Below, one piece after another: positions 1 through 12,280 of a DNA stretch of 64,000 bases. A model generated the notes under the pieces. That model was not told the DNA's origin and made no database searches. It saw only the letters and a list, made by a program, of their open reading frames with translations. The stretch covers positions 868,001 through 932,000 of the forward strand of contig JACAXG010000055.1 in assembly GCA_018881555.1 (NCBI GenBank), written 5' to 3'. Position 1 is the first letter of the stretch; every line of letters starts with the position of its first letter. The translations under genes were made by a program, and so were the position numbers. Origin of the DNA: Amblyornis subalaris. Taxonomy: Eukaryota; Chordata; Aves; Passeriformes; Ptilonorhynchidae.

Positions 1-449
1 TGGAAATGGCAATTACCTTCTGGTTTGAATCTTCTAATGAGCTACAAACTATTCAGTACCCTTTCNTCTGTGTATTCTTTATTGTACTTCTTTTCTGATT
101 GGACTTTGCTACTAGATTTTGTAAAGAGAAGGAAACATGAGAGAAATGCATTAAANCACTCTAAAAAGATACATTTTGCTCATTAAATTCATAAGTATAA
201 CATGCAAACAGAGCACTTTTTAGTTCATCCAAGTGTATCTTATTTTGTAATGTCTGGAATCAACTTCAGTCATGGTTATGAGTTTGCCATCATGATTGGT
301 AGGTGTACCTAAACCACACATACATTATGCAAGAGATCATTACTGGAAGTATTTAATTCACATCCTATGTTTCTCAGCTAGCAAAGCAAAGGGATTCATT
401 GGAGTGAAATGAAACTGAAACAGAGCACAGGCCTCAAGCCAGCAAAAAG

Positions 450-464
450 AAAAAAAAAAAAAAA
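450..464. repeat. A(15) homopolymer
   Basis: An uninterrupted run of 15 A preceded by AAAAAG. It borders the GC-richer block at 490-800, so it could be the A-rich end of an old insertion, but no matching target duplication was found by eye. Confidence 0.7.
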
Positions 465-3400
465 CATAACGGCACTGCATGGCTGCAAGCCAGTGAATGC
501 TCCATCACACAGTTGTCAGCCTCCTCCTGTGGCAGTGGCCAAAGAACCCTTTAAATTATGGTCTCTGGGTTGGGTTCCTAAAGCTTGAGTTGTATAATAC
601 CTCTGACACACAACGGTGCTTCCTTCTGCTGTCACATGCAGTGAGCAGGATATGGCCTTGGGGAGCTCCTTCCCTCTGAGCTCCAGCTCGTGAGTCACAG
701 GGTGAGGCAGGGGGATTTGTGGAATGGCCCGACGGCCACTGGTGGTCCCTGAGCATCATTCCAAACTCCTCCACTGTGGACTGCCTGGGAATAAGAGAAA
801 AGAAGGGGGTTAGATTCATGTCAGAAATTTTTCAACATATGAGTAGTTTTCAATGTAGTGCAAAAAGAGAAAATAAAGGGAGGTTGAATTATATAGAAAC
901 CAAGTCAGTCACTTGTCTAACTGGGCTGGATGGAACCATTAAGAAGTAGGTTTTGGCCGTAAAAATGCTTTCTGCCTGTTTCTTGTTCTATGAACTTTCT
1001 GTCAATGTTCCCTCCAAAGTAAACCAAAGGATAACATTTTCTGTTTCTTCAGCCCTTTGGAGGACATAGTCCTATTATTATTACTTGTGTTATTCTTGAT
1101 TTATATAATCTGTAACACAAACTGTAATTCACTGCTGCTGAATCAAGGCTGGTTTACATACTTGCAATGCACTGTAGTTTTCATGCAAGAAGTCTTATGG
1201 CCCCACAACTGCACAGTCAAGATGTTGTTCTGATTGTACTTTAAAAGGATCAGGCTGCTCCAAAGCTCAGGTACTATAAATAACATGAAAGCACATCTGG
1301 AGTCAATGTGCTTTTAAAAAGCATCAGGTAAAACTACAAAACTTTTTAGGGGGGAAAGCAGAAGAATCACAATTGAAAGGATGAACTGAAAATACTACAT
1401 CTATTTTTCAGGGCTCTAGAACTATTTTATTTTTTTTACAGTTTCCAGGAGGAAAAATTCATTGTTATAGCGGATTCAAAAAAAGAGTAGCTTATGCCCA
1501 AAGAATTTAAAAACATCAATTAGTTCAGAAAACAGAAAGACTTTTGAAGAAGAAAATTCGTTAATTGTACATACATTNTCTGTAGTTAATCTGACTGCTC
1601 TTCAAAATTGACTAATCTCCACAGTCTATACTCAGATATTAAGAAAAAAATTATATTGTTTCCATTGTGCTTGGAAGCTGCTAAGTTTTATTTCCTCTAC
1701 ACCATGGNTTTATTTCTGTTAGAAACTTGCTTTTGAATTGCATGTAACAAATACAAGGCTGTAGGCATCTCCTCCTGGAAATACACAATTTTATATCCAG
1801 TTTGGAATATGCAATTTGCTAAAAATATCAGGTGACTCTTTTTATGAAGTGCATAGGAGGTTTTAGTGCATTCATTACACACGGTGAACTAAATTATCTA
1901 AATGGCTGTGTTTGAAGCAAAAGGCTGTAAATAAAAAATGCACTTTGAGGGTCAGGAATCTGTGTGGGTTCCTAAACTTACTTATAAGTTGAATGATTCG
2001 GGTTTGTGTCAGTGGGCAGGCTACAGCTGTTGTTCTCGAGCTGGCATTTTCTCAGGCTGCCAAAAAGCATCTGCATCACTGGGCATGTTCTGTATATTAG
2101 AGCGAGAAGAGCAAGAGCTGCAGGACCTTTACTCTCTGCAGCCGATCACAAAGGACAGCAGACACAGAGAATTTCTCTGCAGCCTCCTCAGAAATCTCAC
2201 AAGAAATTAGAAGAAATAAGGGTGTTCTGGTCTGCAAACTGAGCCCTTTGCTAGAAACAGNTACAAAGTAGTAGACCAAGTAGAGCTTGGAGATCGTGGA
2301 AGAACAGAGATCCATATGGAAGTTCTCAGCCTCAGGGAACCGGGCATACAGGTATTTCTTTGTGTCTGTTATGAGCTGGGGTGCTTTTTTTCCCACTTCT
2401 TTTGGTTATGAAAGTTTGCTGGTTTTTTGCCTTTAGCTAAAGAAGACAGAAATTATTTATAAGCTTTTTATAAACCTGGAACAAAAGGTTTTGAAGTTAC
2501 TGACAAAGAGCAGCAATAATAAGATTATAGACCTGTAATAGGCAGATAAATAGGAATAGCTGTAAGGACAAATATATTTTAATTTATAACCATTTGTGCT
2601 CTGCAGTGACTTTCAAATAAGTAGGTAGGAATGTTATGTGTTCCTATTTACAGGAAAATCTTTATATAGTCTAAGTCAATAAGACTTGGCAGAGGGTTCA
2701 ATAGCAAATGCCATTTGAAAAAATGTTTTAAGGTTTCATGTGTGAAGCAACAAGTTAGGGATCTATCTGCTTGCAATTTTTCATCTTGGGAATATATGTC
2801 AGAACTCAGTGTAGTAATGATTTTCCATATTTTTGTTCTGTCAGAATTTCAGAGAGGGAAGAGTTTGAGTTATTTATAGACTTCTTCTGGATAATTATAA
2901 ATGTGATCCATATTCAAGGTTAAAAGAAATAGGGAGGAACTATATTGGGAAATGTTTTTTAATCATGTAGGATAAGATCTATAGCTATGCCTTTCATAGT
3001 GGAACATGATACGCCAGTCAGTGGCTAAAGAGTAGTTTAAATTGTTTTGTCCTAAAGTTATAGTAAAAGTGGCAAATACAAGATTTTTTACTCAATTTTT
3101 CCCACATTTACAGTGCTTTGCTGAGATGTTGTTTTATTAATGACCTTTTTTGGTGGTGAAAATAAAATATGAACCCTTGTTTGTGATAGTGGCTCTTTCA
3201 GTTGTGAGTTCTATTAGAAATAAATAAAACAAAACATTATATAACATTTATGTGATTGCTAAGTACAGACACATTTTATTCTGGTTACACATGGACTAAA
3301 AACACTGAACACTGCGGAGAGATTTTGAACCTAGATTTTTGGTTTAATAAGAAGTGGGAAATTGGCACAACGTCATGGGAGACATAATACCTAATACTTT

Positions 3401-3692
3401 AGATACATAGGTAGGTAGTTATATAATAACATTATGTTCAAGTTTTGTGCAGAAAAAAAATTGACAGCTCTGTTATGTATTTTCTGAACTGTACAGGTTT
3501 ATCCAGTTATTAGTCATTAACTGTTTTTAACCTTTACAATTATCAGTAGTAAATAATATTGTACCAACTGTATGCCTTAACCAGAAAACTTCTTGTGCTT
3601 TTGTCCTCCATCTTGACAGAAACACGAAGNAAAATGAGTCACAAAGACTTCACAAGTGATTCATTGCTTCCATCAAAGCAATGTAATTTTAA

Positions 3693-3849
<157 letters not shown>

Positions 3850-5247
3850 GTGGAGATGGACAAACCTGNTTTTTTAGTGGCAATAGACTATCTGAATCAG
3901 TGCTGCTGAGCCCCTTTGCAATGCATGAAGAGGCAGCCTGTGGATAAATCTGTAAATAGATTTGTGGCTTGGTTCAAGTCTTCCATGTTACTGCTGAGAA
4001 ATTCAACTGTGTACTGCTGAATTAGTTTCTGAAAAGGCATGGTGTTTTCAAAGTTGTAATTTCCATAAACTCTGGCTCTAGAATAATNATCTTATTTCTT
4101 CTGTAGTTTTACAAATCACAAATTTAAAGGAAAAAAAAACAGTTTTCTGGGCTGGTTCAGTGGATGTCCAACAGAGAGAGTTCGATCTGCCTCGTTTTTC
4201 ACATATACATTATGTAATAATACCATTGGATTTTGAATGCAATAGGCAACAGAGAAAACATGTAAACTAGATTTGTTTGAATGCAACAGGCATGGCAATG
4301 AAATTTTGTAGTGTCTTGCATATGTGTTCATTTGTTTTCGCATAAGTCAATGATATCTATAATCAAAATAGATTCTGATAGGTTCTGAAACATCTGAGAT
4401 AATTTTTGTTGTATTGACAGTATTCAACTGTTTTGACAGAAGACATGAAATTAAGCAGAGTCACGCAAGCTGTGTCCGACTGTCAGGGCCATGCCTTTCA
4501 GAACAGATCTACTTGGCTGACAGACAATATATCATTTAAAATGGACTGAAGTTCCATTATTCTTCCCTCACAAAATAATTGCTTAGCAGACATAAAATGG
4601 GTCTTCTGGTTTTGGGAAAAAATGGGTGCACTTTTGAACTTACAGGCTTGACATTGGAATGATAGGCAGAGGAAGGTATACTGAGTAAGTGGCTGTGCTA
4701 TTTATATGGTAATGAGTAGATGCTCTATGAAAGCTGAGTTGTTGTGAATGCTACTGTATGTTTTTTCTTTCTTAACATTGAAGAATGGAGCTTGAACAGC
4801 TCCACCTATAAAAAAGTTTTTCAAGCATTTCTCTTTAATTTTTTTGGAAGCTGAAGATATATAAATATAAATTCTTAATTTCAGGAGTTCCGTTTGCAAC
4901 TGATCAGAAAGGAAAGTGGAGAAAAACATTTAAAAATTATTACCTGTATGCAGAAAGTAAAAAATTTTACATTTATGTGAGATTTATGATGAATTAGGTT
5001 TGTCTGAAAGTGCTGAGAAACATCACAGCTGAAGTGGAAATTCAATTACAAAAAAGTTTTGAGATTAAATCCCACTTCCAAGGATATCTGGGAGCATCAC
5101 TAGCATAAGAGTATACTTATTATAACCTCAGTACTTGCTCATTGGTGCCAGGGGTCCAGGTTAAAGAAGAAGGAAAATTCAACAATATTGCAACTACTGC
5201 ACACGTCATGTATGACTGATACTGTCTGTTGGCAGTATGGGCACAAT
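3850..5247. other. MAGI2: intronic sequence, no gene
   Basis: AT-rich unique-looking intron between the donor site and the LTR insertion. It holds short chance frames only (for example on the minus strand at 4116-4343 and 4702-4929), with no domain or repeat I recognise. Confidence 0.7.
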
Positions 5248-5254
5248 GAGTAGT
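5248..5254. repeat. candidate target-site duplication, left copy (GAGTAGT)
   Basis: GAGTAGT directly precedes the first LTR base (TGTCG...). The same seven bases recur at the other end of the LTR. Endogenous retroviruses usually duplicate 4-6 bp, so the true duplication may be the inner 5 or 6 of these bases. Confidence 0.5.
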
Positions 5255-5359
5255 TGTCGNAGGTTAGCTTGGAGAAAACCCCAGACCCCACAATTTGCAC
5301 TCCTAAGAGGATATAAGACAGCAGAAACAGATTCCAAAGCTTAAAATAGTAAAATNTAT

Positions 5360-5365
5360 TTTATT
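5360..5365 (-). terminator. LTR polyadenylation signal AATAAA
   Basis: TTTATT on the + strand reads AATAAA on the minus strand. It lies about 105 bases before the putative 3' end of the LTR, a normal place for an R/U5 polyadenylation signal. Confidence 0.45.
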
Positions 5366-5880
5366 CACTAACACTAACAAAGCTAAAAAATAAAAGAATA
5401 ATAAACAGATGTTAAGGCAATACATAAAGACTGAATGCACAAAGATAAAAGAAAATACATGGCATTTTTAAGAGTCCTTTAGAAGCAAAAGTCTTTCTTT
5501 CTGCTGCAACTCCATCACAAGCAGTAGACCCGCCCGAGATTTACTACTTCAGTGAGAAAAACAGTTCCTCTCCCAAGAAAACCGTTCATGGGGTATGTTT
5601 TTTGAGGATGCGATGAGTTATTCCAGTCTGGAAAAGGTAAAAGGTCCTTCTCTTCAATCTCCGCAAATATCTCAGCATCTACACACTTCTAACGGGCCAC
5701 TTCTCCCACGATGTGGGAAATAGACTCTTCATCCCCCCCCGAATATGTTCCATTTGCTTATAGGAGAATAGTTAAGTTGCATTTAAAGCTCACCAAGGCT
5801 TACAGAAGAAAAAGTCCCAGCTGTACATTTGATGTATCTTCTCGCCTCTGACTCCAGTGCTAGCATAGCAGGTTCCCAGC

Positions 5881-5899
5881 CACGTGGCCGCGCCATGTT
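5881..5899 (-). promoter_or_regulatory. E-box (CACGTG) next to a YY1-like site (AACATGGCG) in the LTR
   Basis: The + strand has CACGTG at 5881-5886 and CGCCATGTT at 5891-5899. The latter reads AACATGGCG on the minus strand, matching the YY1 core. The pair lies downstream of the TATA-like stretch in LTR orientation, a place where YY1 often sits relative to a start site. CpGs are retained in between (GGCCGCGCC). Confidence 0.45.
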
Positions 5900-5966
5900 G
5901 TCTTCTCTCTGTGCGACCAAAATCGTCTCTCCCTCTCTCTCTCTAGCTTGGAAGAAAGGCTAGCAT

Positions 5967-5980
5967 CTTATAGTATATAC
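5967..5980 (-). promoter_or_regulatory. TATA-like box of the LTR
   Basis: CTTATAGTATATAC on the + strand reads GTATATACTATAAG on the minus strand, a TATA-type stretch between the CpG-rich upstream part and the E-box/YY1 pair. Its role is inferred from position only. Confidence 0.35.
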
Positions 5981-6029
5981 CTGGAGGATCTTGATCTTAG
6001 AAAGTCCTCATTATATTTCTCTTTCTTGG

Positions 6030-6310
6030 CATGCGGTCTCCGATGCGGTGTTTACCCACGGCATGGTAGGTCTTACTTCGAAATGAACGCACGCCTCCAG
6101 AAGCGGCGAAGGTTGTGCCACGGTCTCAAGGTTGCTGGCACAGCGCTGCCGCCGCCCAATGCGTATATCTGCTCCTGCCACCCCTCAGAGAGGCGGCAGA
6201 GCCAGGCAGCTCAGCCCCAGAGGGGCCAGAGCCCCCCTGGGAGCTGCAGCCCTCTCTCCCGAATTCGGAGTGGAGAACTAAGATGGATGAGCTTCCGGCG
6301 TCTCTTCTGC
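6030..6310. other. CpG-rich block inside the LTR
   Basis: A local GC- and CpG-rich stretch, including GCGGTCTCCGATGCGG, AAGCGGCGAAGG and GCGCTGCCGCCGCC, in an otherwise AT-rich, CpG-poor intron. In LTR orientation it lies in the upstream U3-type region. The open frames across it on both strands are what GC-rich DNA gives by chance. Confidence 0.7.
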
Positions 6311-6393
6311 CTTCTCCCTCCTCAANAGGCAAATTTCGCTAGGCAAAAACAACTGTTCATTGGTACAAAACTTCATCCAATTACAACCCGTGA

Positions 6394-6400
6394 GAGTAGT
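6394..6400. repeat. candidate target-site duplication, right copy (GAGTAGT)
   Basis: Seven bases identical to 5248-5254, immediately after the LTR right end. The match at the predicted spacing of an LTR supports the insertion reading. Confidence 0.5.
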
Positions 6401-7814
6401 TTTTGAGGTTCTTTTGTTTTTAATCAAGGCAATAATAAAGTGTTCTCATTTGTCAAGTAAAATACAGTACTCAGGGAAGCAAATTTGTCATTCAAAAAGT
6501 AACACTACAACCACAAAGACTACAACTTGGAACCTATAAACAATACTATCTTTTGTTTCTGCCGTGCCTTTTCCATCTTCTGAGTCATTTTATGTGGTTA
6601 AATTCTTAGGTCATTGTTGTATTACATATTGAGCATATTTAACTTAGGAAAAACTACATTTTGAAATACAGTATAGTGTTGCAGATGACAGCTGCTGAAT
6701 TCTCAGGTTAGCTGGCATGTTCTTGGAAAGTGGAGGATTCTTTTCATTAATGGTGGTAGGAAAAAAAATCCATAGTGCCCAAGTGACATATTTTCTTCAA
6801 AATTGTCTTGAAAATGCTATGAAAGTAATACTTCTGAAATGTGGGTATCTTAAAATAAAGAAATTGTCAAATGCAGACAGGATTATCTGTAGTTAGCTAA
6901 AGAATTTTCCATAATCAGGTGAATAAAAAGAACACCATCACATAGTTTCAATCCAGATCTCCTCTCAATCATAATTGTGGTGAATCTTTTTTAATACAAT
7001 TTTACTCTGTCTCCAGCATTCATGTTTGGGAGGGAAAATGTTCTCAATTGTTTTCTTATTTTCATATAACTTAACTAATTTTTTAATCACAAACTTACCT
7101 TTCAAGGATATTGATATTCAAAATTTTCTGCTTTGGGGAGTATTTTGTTTTTAAGCTCTGTACATAGTCTAAGAGTACTGGTTAGCTGTCCTAACACTGT
7201 ACTTTACAGTCCTTAGGATACAGTGGTAATATTTAACTGACTGTACCACTGCCCACAACTTCACTTAATGAGTGCACCTAACCATGAACTTATTACAAAT
7301 CTTGCAACAGATGCCAACACAGCAAAAGCAGCACTCAATTTGGTCAAATTCTTTTGCAGAAAAATAGAGGGAAAGCCAACTGCAGGCAGCATAGCCTTAA
7401 TTGCCAGTGACAAGGCTGTAACACAAAGAGGGAAAAATTAAAAAATAGGTGGCAACATTTTCCTTTTAAAAATGCATCTACTGTCTTTCCTCTGTTACAG
7501 AGGCATAATTGCCAGTATAACCGTGAGAACTTTATAGGGAGTCCTTGGCCTTGAGTTTTTACTCAAGTTCTTCGCTTTCTGTTCACACTGGCAGCACTGT
7601 CCCCAGCAGTGTGGCGGGCATGACCATGCGTTTCTCAGCCTTCTGGTCAGACTAAGTTGTCTTTCACTGACGCTGAATGAGTGAGTATTCTCTTTGAAAC
7701 TAGGAAGCAGAGGACTAATCCATACCTGTCTTAAATCAGAATAAGACAACAGAAGTTAGAACAGCTGAACCAGTATTTACTAGAAACTAGATAAGGTTGG
7801 GCCTTGAACCCAAC
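6401..7814. other. MAGI2: intronic sequence, no gene
   Basis: AT-rich unique-looking intron between the LTR and the first CR1 copy. Nothing recognisable; the minus-strand frame at 7495-7749 has no domain I can name. Confidence 0.7.
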
Positions 7815-7960
7815 CCTGGCTTTGTTCAAGGCCAGGCTAGATGAGGCCTTAAGAAGCCAAGTCTGTGGGAGGCGTCCTAGCCCATGGTGGGGGATGTTGG
7901 GGCTGGATGATCTTTAAGGACCCTTCCAATCCCTTAACATTCTATGATTCTATGATTCTA
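7815..7960 (+). mobile_element. CR1 retrotransposon 3' end, sense orientation
   Basis: 5'-truncated CR1 (chicken repeat 1, non-LTR retrotransposon). It runs from the part resembling 'gttcaaggccaggctagatga' through GGATGATCTTTAAGG and CCCTTCCAA to the terminal short tandem repeat ATTCTATG ATTCTATG at 7940-7960. That order is diagnostic for CR1 3' ends, and the terminal 8-bp repeat marks the exact 3' end. Only the untranslated tail remains, with no coding capacity. Confidence 0.9.
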
Positions 7961-10900
7961 GATGAGAATTTGAATTGTCTGTTGTACAAGTGTACATCCC
8001 TGTGTGCACCAAAGAATGGATGGGCCAGAATCACATGCCATGAGGATAATGGGTCAATTCTGCCCTCAGAAATTGTAGCCCCTGGGAATGGGATGAATTG
8101 GTTGGGTTTGTGATCCTTACATTTCTCTGTTTTTGCTAATGCAGTGCCCCTTTCTACTAAATTAGAAGTGACNGTGTAACCCTGAGAGTCAAATGCTGCC
8201 TTCCATAAGTGTTGCAGTTCTCAGTGCCATATGAAATTGATTTTCCCTGCATTGCCGACAGGAATTATATGCATATATCCCAGGGCAGGATGTACAATTG
8301 TATTTGCAGCAGTCAAGATGCAACCATTAGCAAGGCAGTTTTGGGGAAAGAAAAATTCCTCATTTTCCAAATTCAGAAGACCTAGCTGAAGTTCATGTCA
8401 TGCATCTTCTTCCCCTTTTTCTGTTGTGTAGGATTTTAGCACTTTTCATATCCTAAACTTAATCCCAAAGTTATTTAGGGGCTCTAACCATTGAGGTTGT
8501 CCTACAATATGGAAAAGTAGGCATGGCAAAGTATGCTGTCAGCACTGTCTGAAAGTATCCATCCAAACCTAGGGATGTGGAGAAAGGCCACAAAACACAT
8601 GTAGGACTCTGAGTGCTATAGGCAGACAACAACTTAATCATGCTGCATCTTGTGCTTGGTAGTGCTCTCAGCAAACTGCAGTTGCCATGTGGGCAAGCAG
8701 CTTTCCAGTCTTCACTAATGTGAGAAGAGGTAGTTCTAATTGTGTGTCGTCACAGGAATAAAGGAAACATCATAGGAAAGCAGTTTTGGTAGTGACAGTC
8801 ATGGTCAGACCTGTCTCCTTTGATATGTCCCTCCAAGCAACTGCAAATTCCATTTCTTTAAAAGCTGGCAAACTAGAGTAGCTGCGGTTGAAAATAGAAT
8901 CTGTGTCTGTTTCCTTTCCAGACAGGGAATATGAAATGATAATGGAAGACATTGTGATTAAACAGCACTGTAAAAAGTCAATGACAAGCTGATTCATAGA
9001 AGTAAAAATTAATCCGTTAATTTGAAGAGATGCTCATTAATATCCTCTGGGATATAACCTCAGATTGGCAGTAGCTCAGGTGACAGTGTATCCTGCTGCA
9101 CCAAAGGAGGATGCAGCCCATAAATACATTCTTTACAGTGAAAATGGAGGGCAAAAGTAGTTTTAAAAATGTTATGGGGATGAGGAAGCTTCCTTCCATG
9201 TCTTTGCATTTAGAAAAATAGTAATGATGTAAGAATGGAGAGGACTTGGTGTGTGGCTCAGCCTTACAGCACTGGATATTGCAGGATTACCATTGGCACC
9301 GGAGTTGGAGGAAGGATGTTTTATTTAAGACATTTGTCAGCNACGTAGGAAAAAAGGTTCAGTTTGTGACTCAGACATATGCTATATGTGAGTGATCAAG
9401 GGCAAGGAATGGAGTTATTATGTGCAGCAGATCCCCACATATCAAATTGTGATAACAAATCCTCCTTTTGCTCAGCTNGCCTGTTGACGCTATGGGTGCT
9501 CGGTGTTAGGTGAATATAATTAACACTGCACTGCAAGTGTGACACCTATGAACACTTAATAAGTCACTTAAGTCACTTCTGCTGTGACTTACTTTTTTCC
9601 ATCTTCTGTGAATATTTAGATTCACATCATTTAGATTCAGATCATTTTGAGTCGATTTAAATAAGGGCCTCATTTTCAAATATAGTTTTGTTCTATTGTA
9701 TTTTAGTGTCATCTGGTCTATCTATAAATTTAACCTACATGCTGCAATATTGTCTGTATACTATTGAAATGTTTTATATTATAGCAAAAAGTACATGCAA
9801 TGGTTTTTTTAAATTATTTTTTGCTAGTATTGTTTTTACTTATCATAAACGGTAAAAGTAGTGCCATTAGCTTTTATTTCTGTGACGCTAAAGTCAATAA
9901 AATGTGTTTCTACTTGAAGCCACAGGGGAATTCACACTTTTAGACTTGAAGAAATCTCCATCTGCAAAACAATGCGAAACAAAAAAGGTCTTTCCTCTGT
10001 CAGAGAAATGTATTTTACTGGGAAACCATAGTCATTCATAATCTTCTTCATAGGTACCAGTCAGAAGTAAAGAACTTCTGGGAGTGTGTAAGACTTTACT
10101 CTCCTGGTAATAGGTGTTATCATAGTCTGTATACCTTCTAATACCTTTTATATTAGTCACAATAATTAGTAAATACTGAAAAAAATCCCCATTACATACT
10201 TAGGTTTTCATATGAGGTTTCTGATTTCCAAGCTGAGGAAAGAGTTGCAGAAGTTGAGTGGGCAATAACTCTCTACTGGTTGACAATAGCCCTAGCTCTT
10301 GGGGCTTGAGGGTAGCAGTTCTCTGTGCATAGTTCTGCTGCTCTGAATAAGGATTTAAGGTATACTTGACTAATCCATATTTGGACAAATAGGAAGCCTT
10401 TCAAATTTTTTTTGAAAAATACTTTTTTCTTCTTCTAAAAAGTATATAACGAAGAAAATTCAAAGGGAAATGTGTGAAATAGACTTCCCAATGGTTTAAT
10501 ATATTTTTCTTATAAGTTTGTTCAGTGTTAAAAGTATCTTACAAGAGTTATTGTCAGTTAAACAGCTGCCAGTTTGACGTCATATGGAACTATTGTTAGG
10601 ATAAAATAACCTGTGCTTAGCACACCATACTTCCAAGAAATGTCTGCATCACTGGAAATAACAGTGCCTAACTTTAATGACTACTTTATTCTTCCAGACA
10701 GTGTTAGCTATTGCTTAGACTTTGATGGTTCAGAATAGATCAATGTAGACCTTTAAGAAAATGTTCTTGTTGTTGTGTATCTAATGGAGCACACCTCCAA
10801 GGTGTACTTAAAGTGGAATCATGGGCAAGCCTGTTCAGCCTTTTTGGTATCTCAAGCAAAATCAAGTAATTATGTGAGATAAGGGCCCCACTGTGCTGGA

Positions 10901-12232
10901 TGTAGCACAGTCACATGTACCAGAACATGAGGAGGAGGTCATTGCTTCAAAAAACTGACAGCCTAGGTAGAAGAGGCAAAGAACAGCTGGCAAAAAAAAA
11001 TAGAGCACACACAATGCCTAAGTTGTCCTGCACAAGGTAGAGTGGTGGTTAAACTGTTGCCTGTGGACCTTGCTTTCTTTTCCACTGCTACATTCAGTAT
11101 TCCTAATTACCTGCTGGAAATGCACACAGGACAATGATCTGTTTTTCTGAAGACACTGGGAAGGCCTGGTCAAAAGAGTTTGGCTTATGCATCTTTGTAT
11201 TGACTTTTCCATGTTATTTTATGGGACTTTTTGTCTGTTTCAGAGTAGGGTGGTAAACGTTGCAGTCAGCACTGTGCTTTCTCTCCATCAATGTACTCAG
11301 AGCGTCTTCGGGCTGCAGGCACTGCGTTGCCTTTGGCAGGAAGTAGTCGATGAAAATAAAACCAAGGAAAAACCAATTTTTAAAATTTATTTATCAAAGT
11401 GAACTGCAGTTTTATTTTAATTAAGGTCTAGGGTAAACAGATGTCCAAACTATATCTGCAAATAGCAATGCTGATAGAAAATACTATACTGTTTGTTAGT
11501 AATGAGAGAGAAAATGCACATCATTTCTGTCTTCTTTTCTCAGGAATTTCTCAGTTCTACATATTGGGGACATCAACTCTAGGCTATTCAGTGACTAAAT
11601 ACTCCCCTTAAAATAACAGTTATCCAAAGAAAATAAATACTGTTCAAGATGAAGGGGGGAAGGAATGTGTCTGATGTGGTACAACTGTAGTAGGAAGTGA
11701 GAACAGTTGTAAGGAGCAGTAGTTGTGTACCACTGCTGATATTACAACTTGAATGTTCCATCGAGGTCATAGGATGACATTAGGATGCTTTCATTGGCTG
11801 TACAGTCACAACAGTTCTGTTTCTTAGAGATCCTTGCACTCAAATCACATCTGTAAGAAACTGAGGCCGCTAATTCTGTCCCCCTACTCCCATTTTTTCC
11901 ATCCTTCATTACCTTCTTTCTTCTTTTCTCTCCTTTTTAAAAACCAAATCATCCCAAATCAGTAAATATTTTTTATAATGCAGTGCCAATATAAATTATT
12001 TGTCTAACAGGTAATCTGATGTCCTGCCAACTGGAACATTGATGCAATACCACTAAAGTCACTAAAAGTTTCAGCAGTGGAAAAAAAGGATAAGAAAATG
12101 TTCTGAAATTGCAAACCCAATCTTTCTAAAGCAGTTTTCCTTCAAAAGAATATCACAAACCTTTTTTAACTCATGTTAAGTGACATGTGATTTAAAGATT
12201 AATGCCAAGCAGCTCGGGTTGCTAATCATATC

Positions 12233-12280
12233 TGTCTGGAATTATTTATATGTGATATAACACATGCATAATTCCAGATG
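12233..12280. repeat. imperfect inverted repeat (hairpin), 11-bp outer and 5-bp inner stem
   Basis: TCTGGAATTAT (12235-12245) pairs perfectly with ATAATTCCAGA (12268-12278). Inside it ATGTG (12250-12254) pairs with CACAT (12261-12265) around the loop ATATAA. The unpaired bases between stems are TTAT and GC. Two G-T pairs could extend the outer end to 12233-12280. It may be a structured RNA, the remains of a small inverted-repeat element, or a dyad binding site. Confidence 0.75.

Larger units (their letters stand above)
5255..6393 (-). mobile_element. solo LTR of an endogenous retrovirus, antisense to MAGI2
   Basis: About 1.1 kb with a base composition unlike its surroundings, read here as a solo LTR on the minus strand. 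The left edge starts TGTCG. On the minus strand one finds, in order: a CCAAT box (6359-6363), a GC- and CpG-rich upstream part (about 6030-6310), a TATA-like stretch (5967-5980), an E-box and YY1-like site (5881-5899), and an AATAAA signal (5360-5365) near the far end. GAGTAGT flanks both edges. No gag, pol or env frame is present, as expected after LTR-LTR recombination. The antisense orientation fits the known depletion of sense-orientation LTRs in introns. Family (ERVL- or ERVK-like) is not determined. The right end (CGTGA) lacks the canonical CA, so that boundary is uncertain by a few bases. A non-retroviral GC-rich insertion is the main alternative. Confidence 0.68.

Noticed and set aside
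5948..6406. 152-codon plus-strand frame, the longest in the window
   Set aside because: It lies across the GC-rich part of the LTR, opposite to the LTR orientation, and contains no domain. GC-rich DNA gives long frames by chance.
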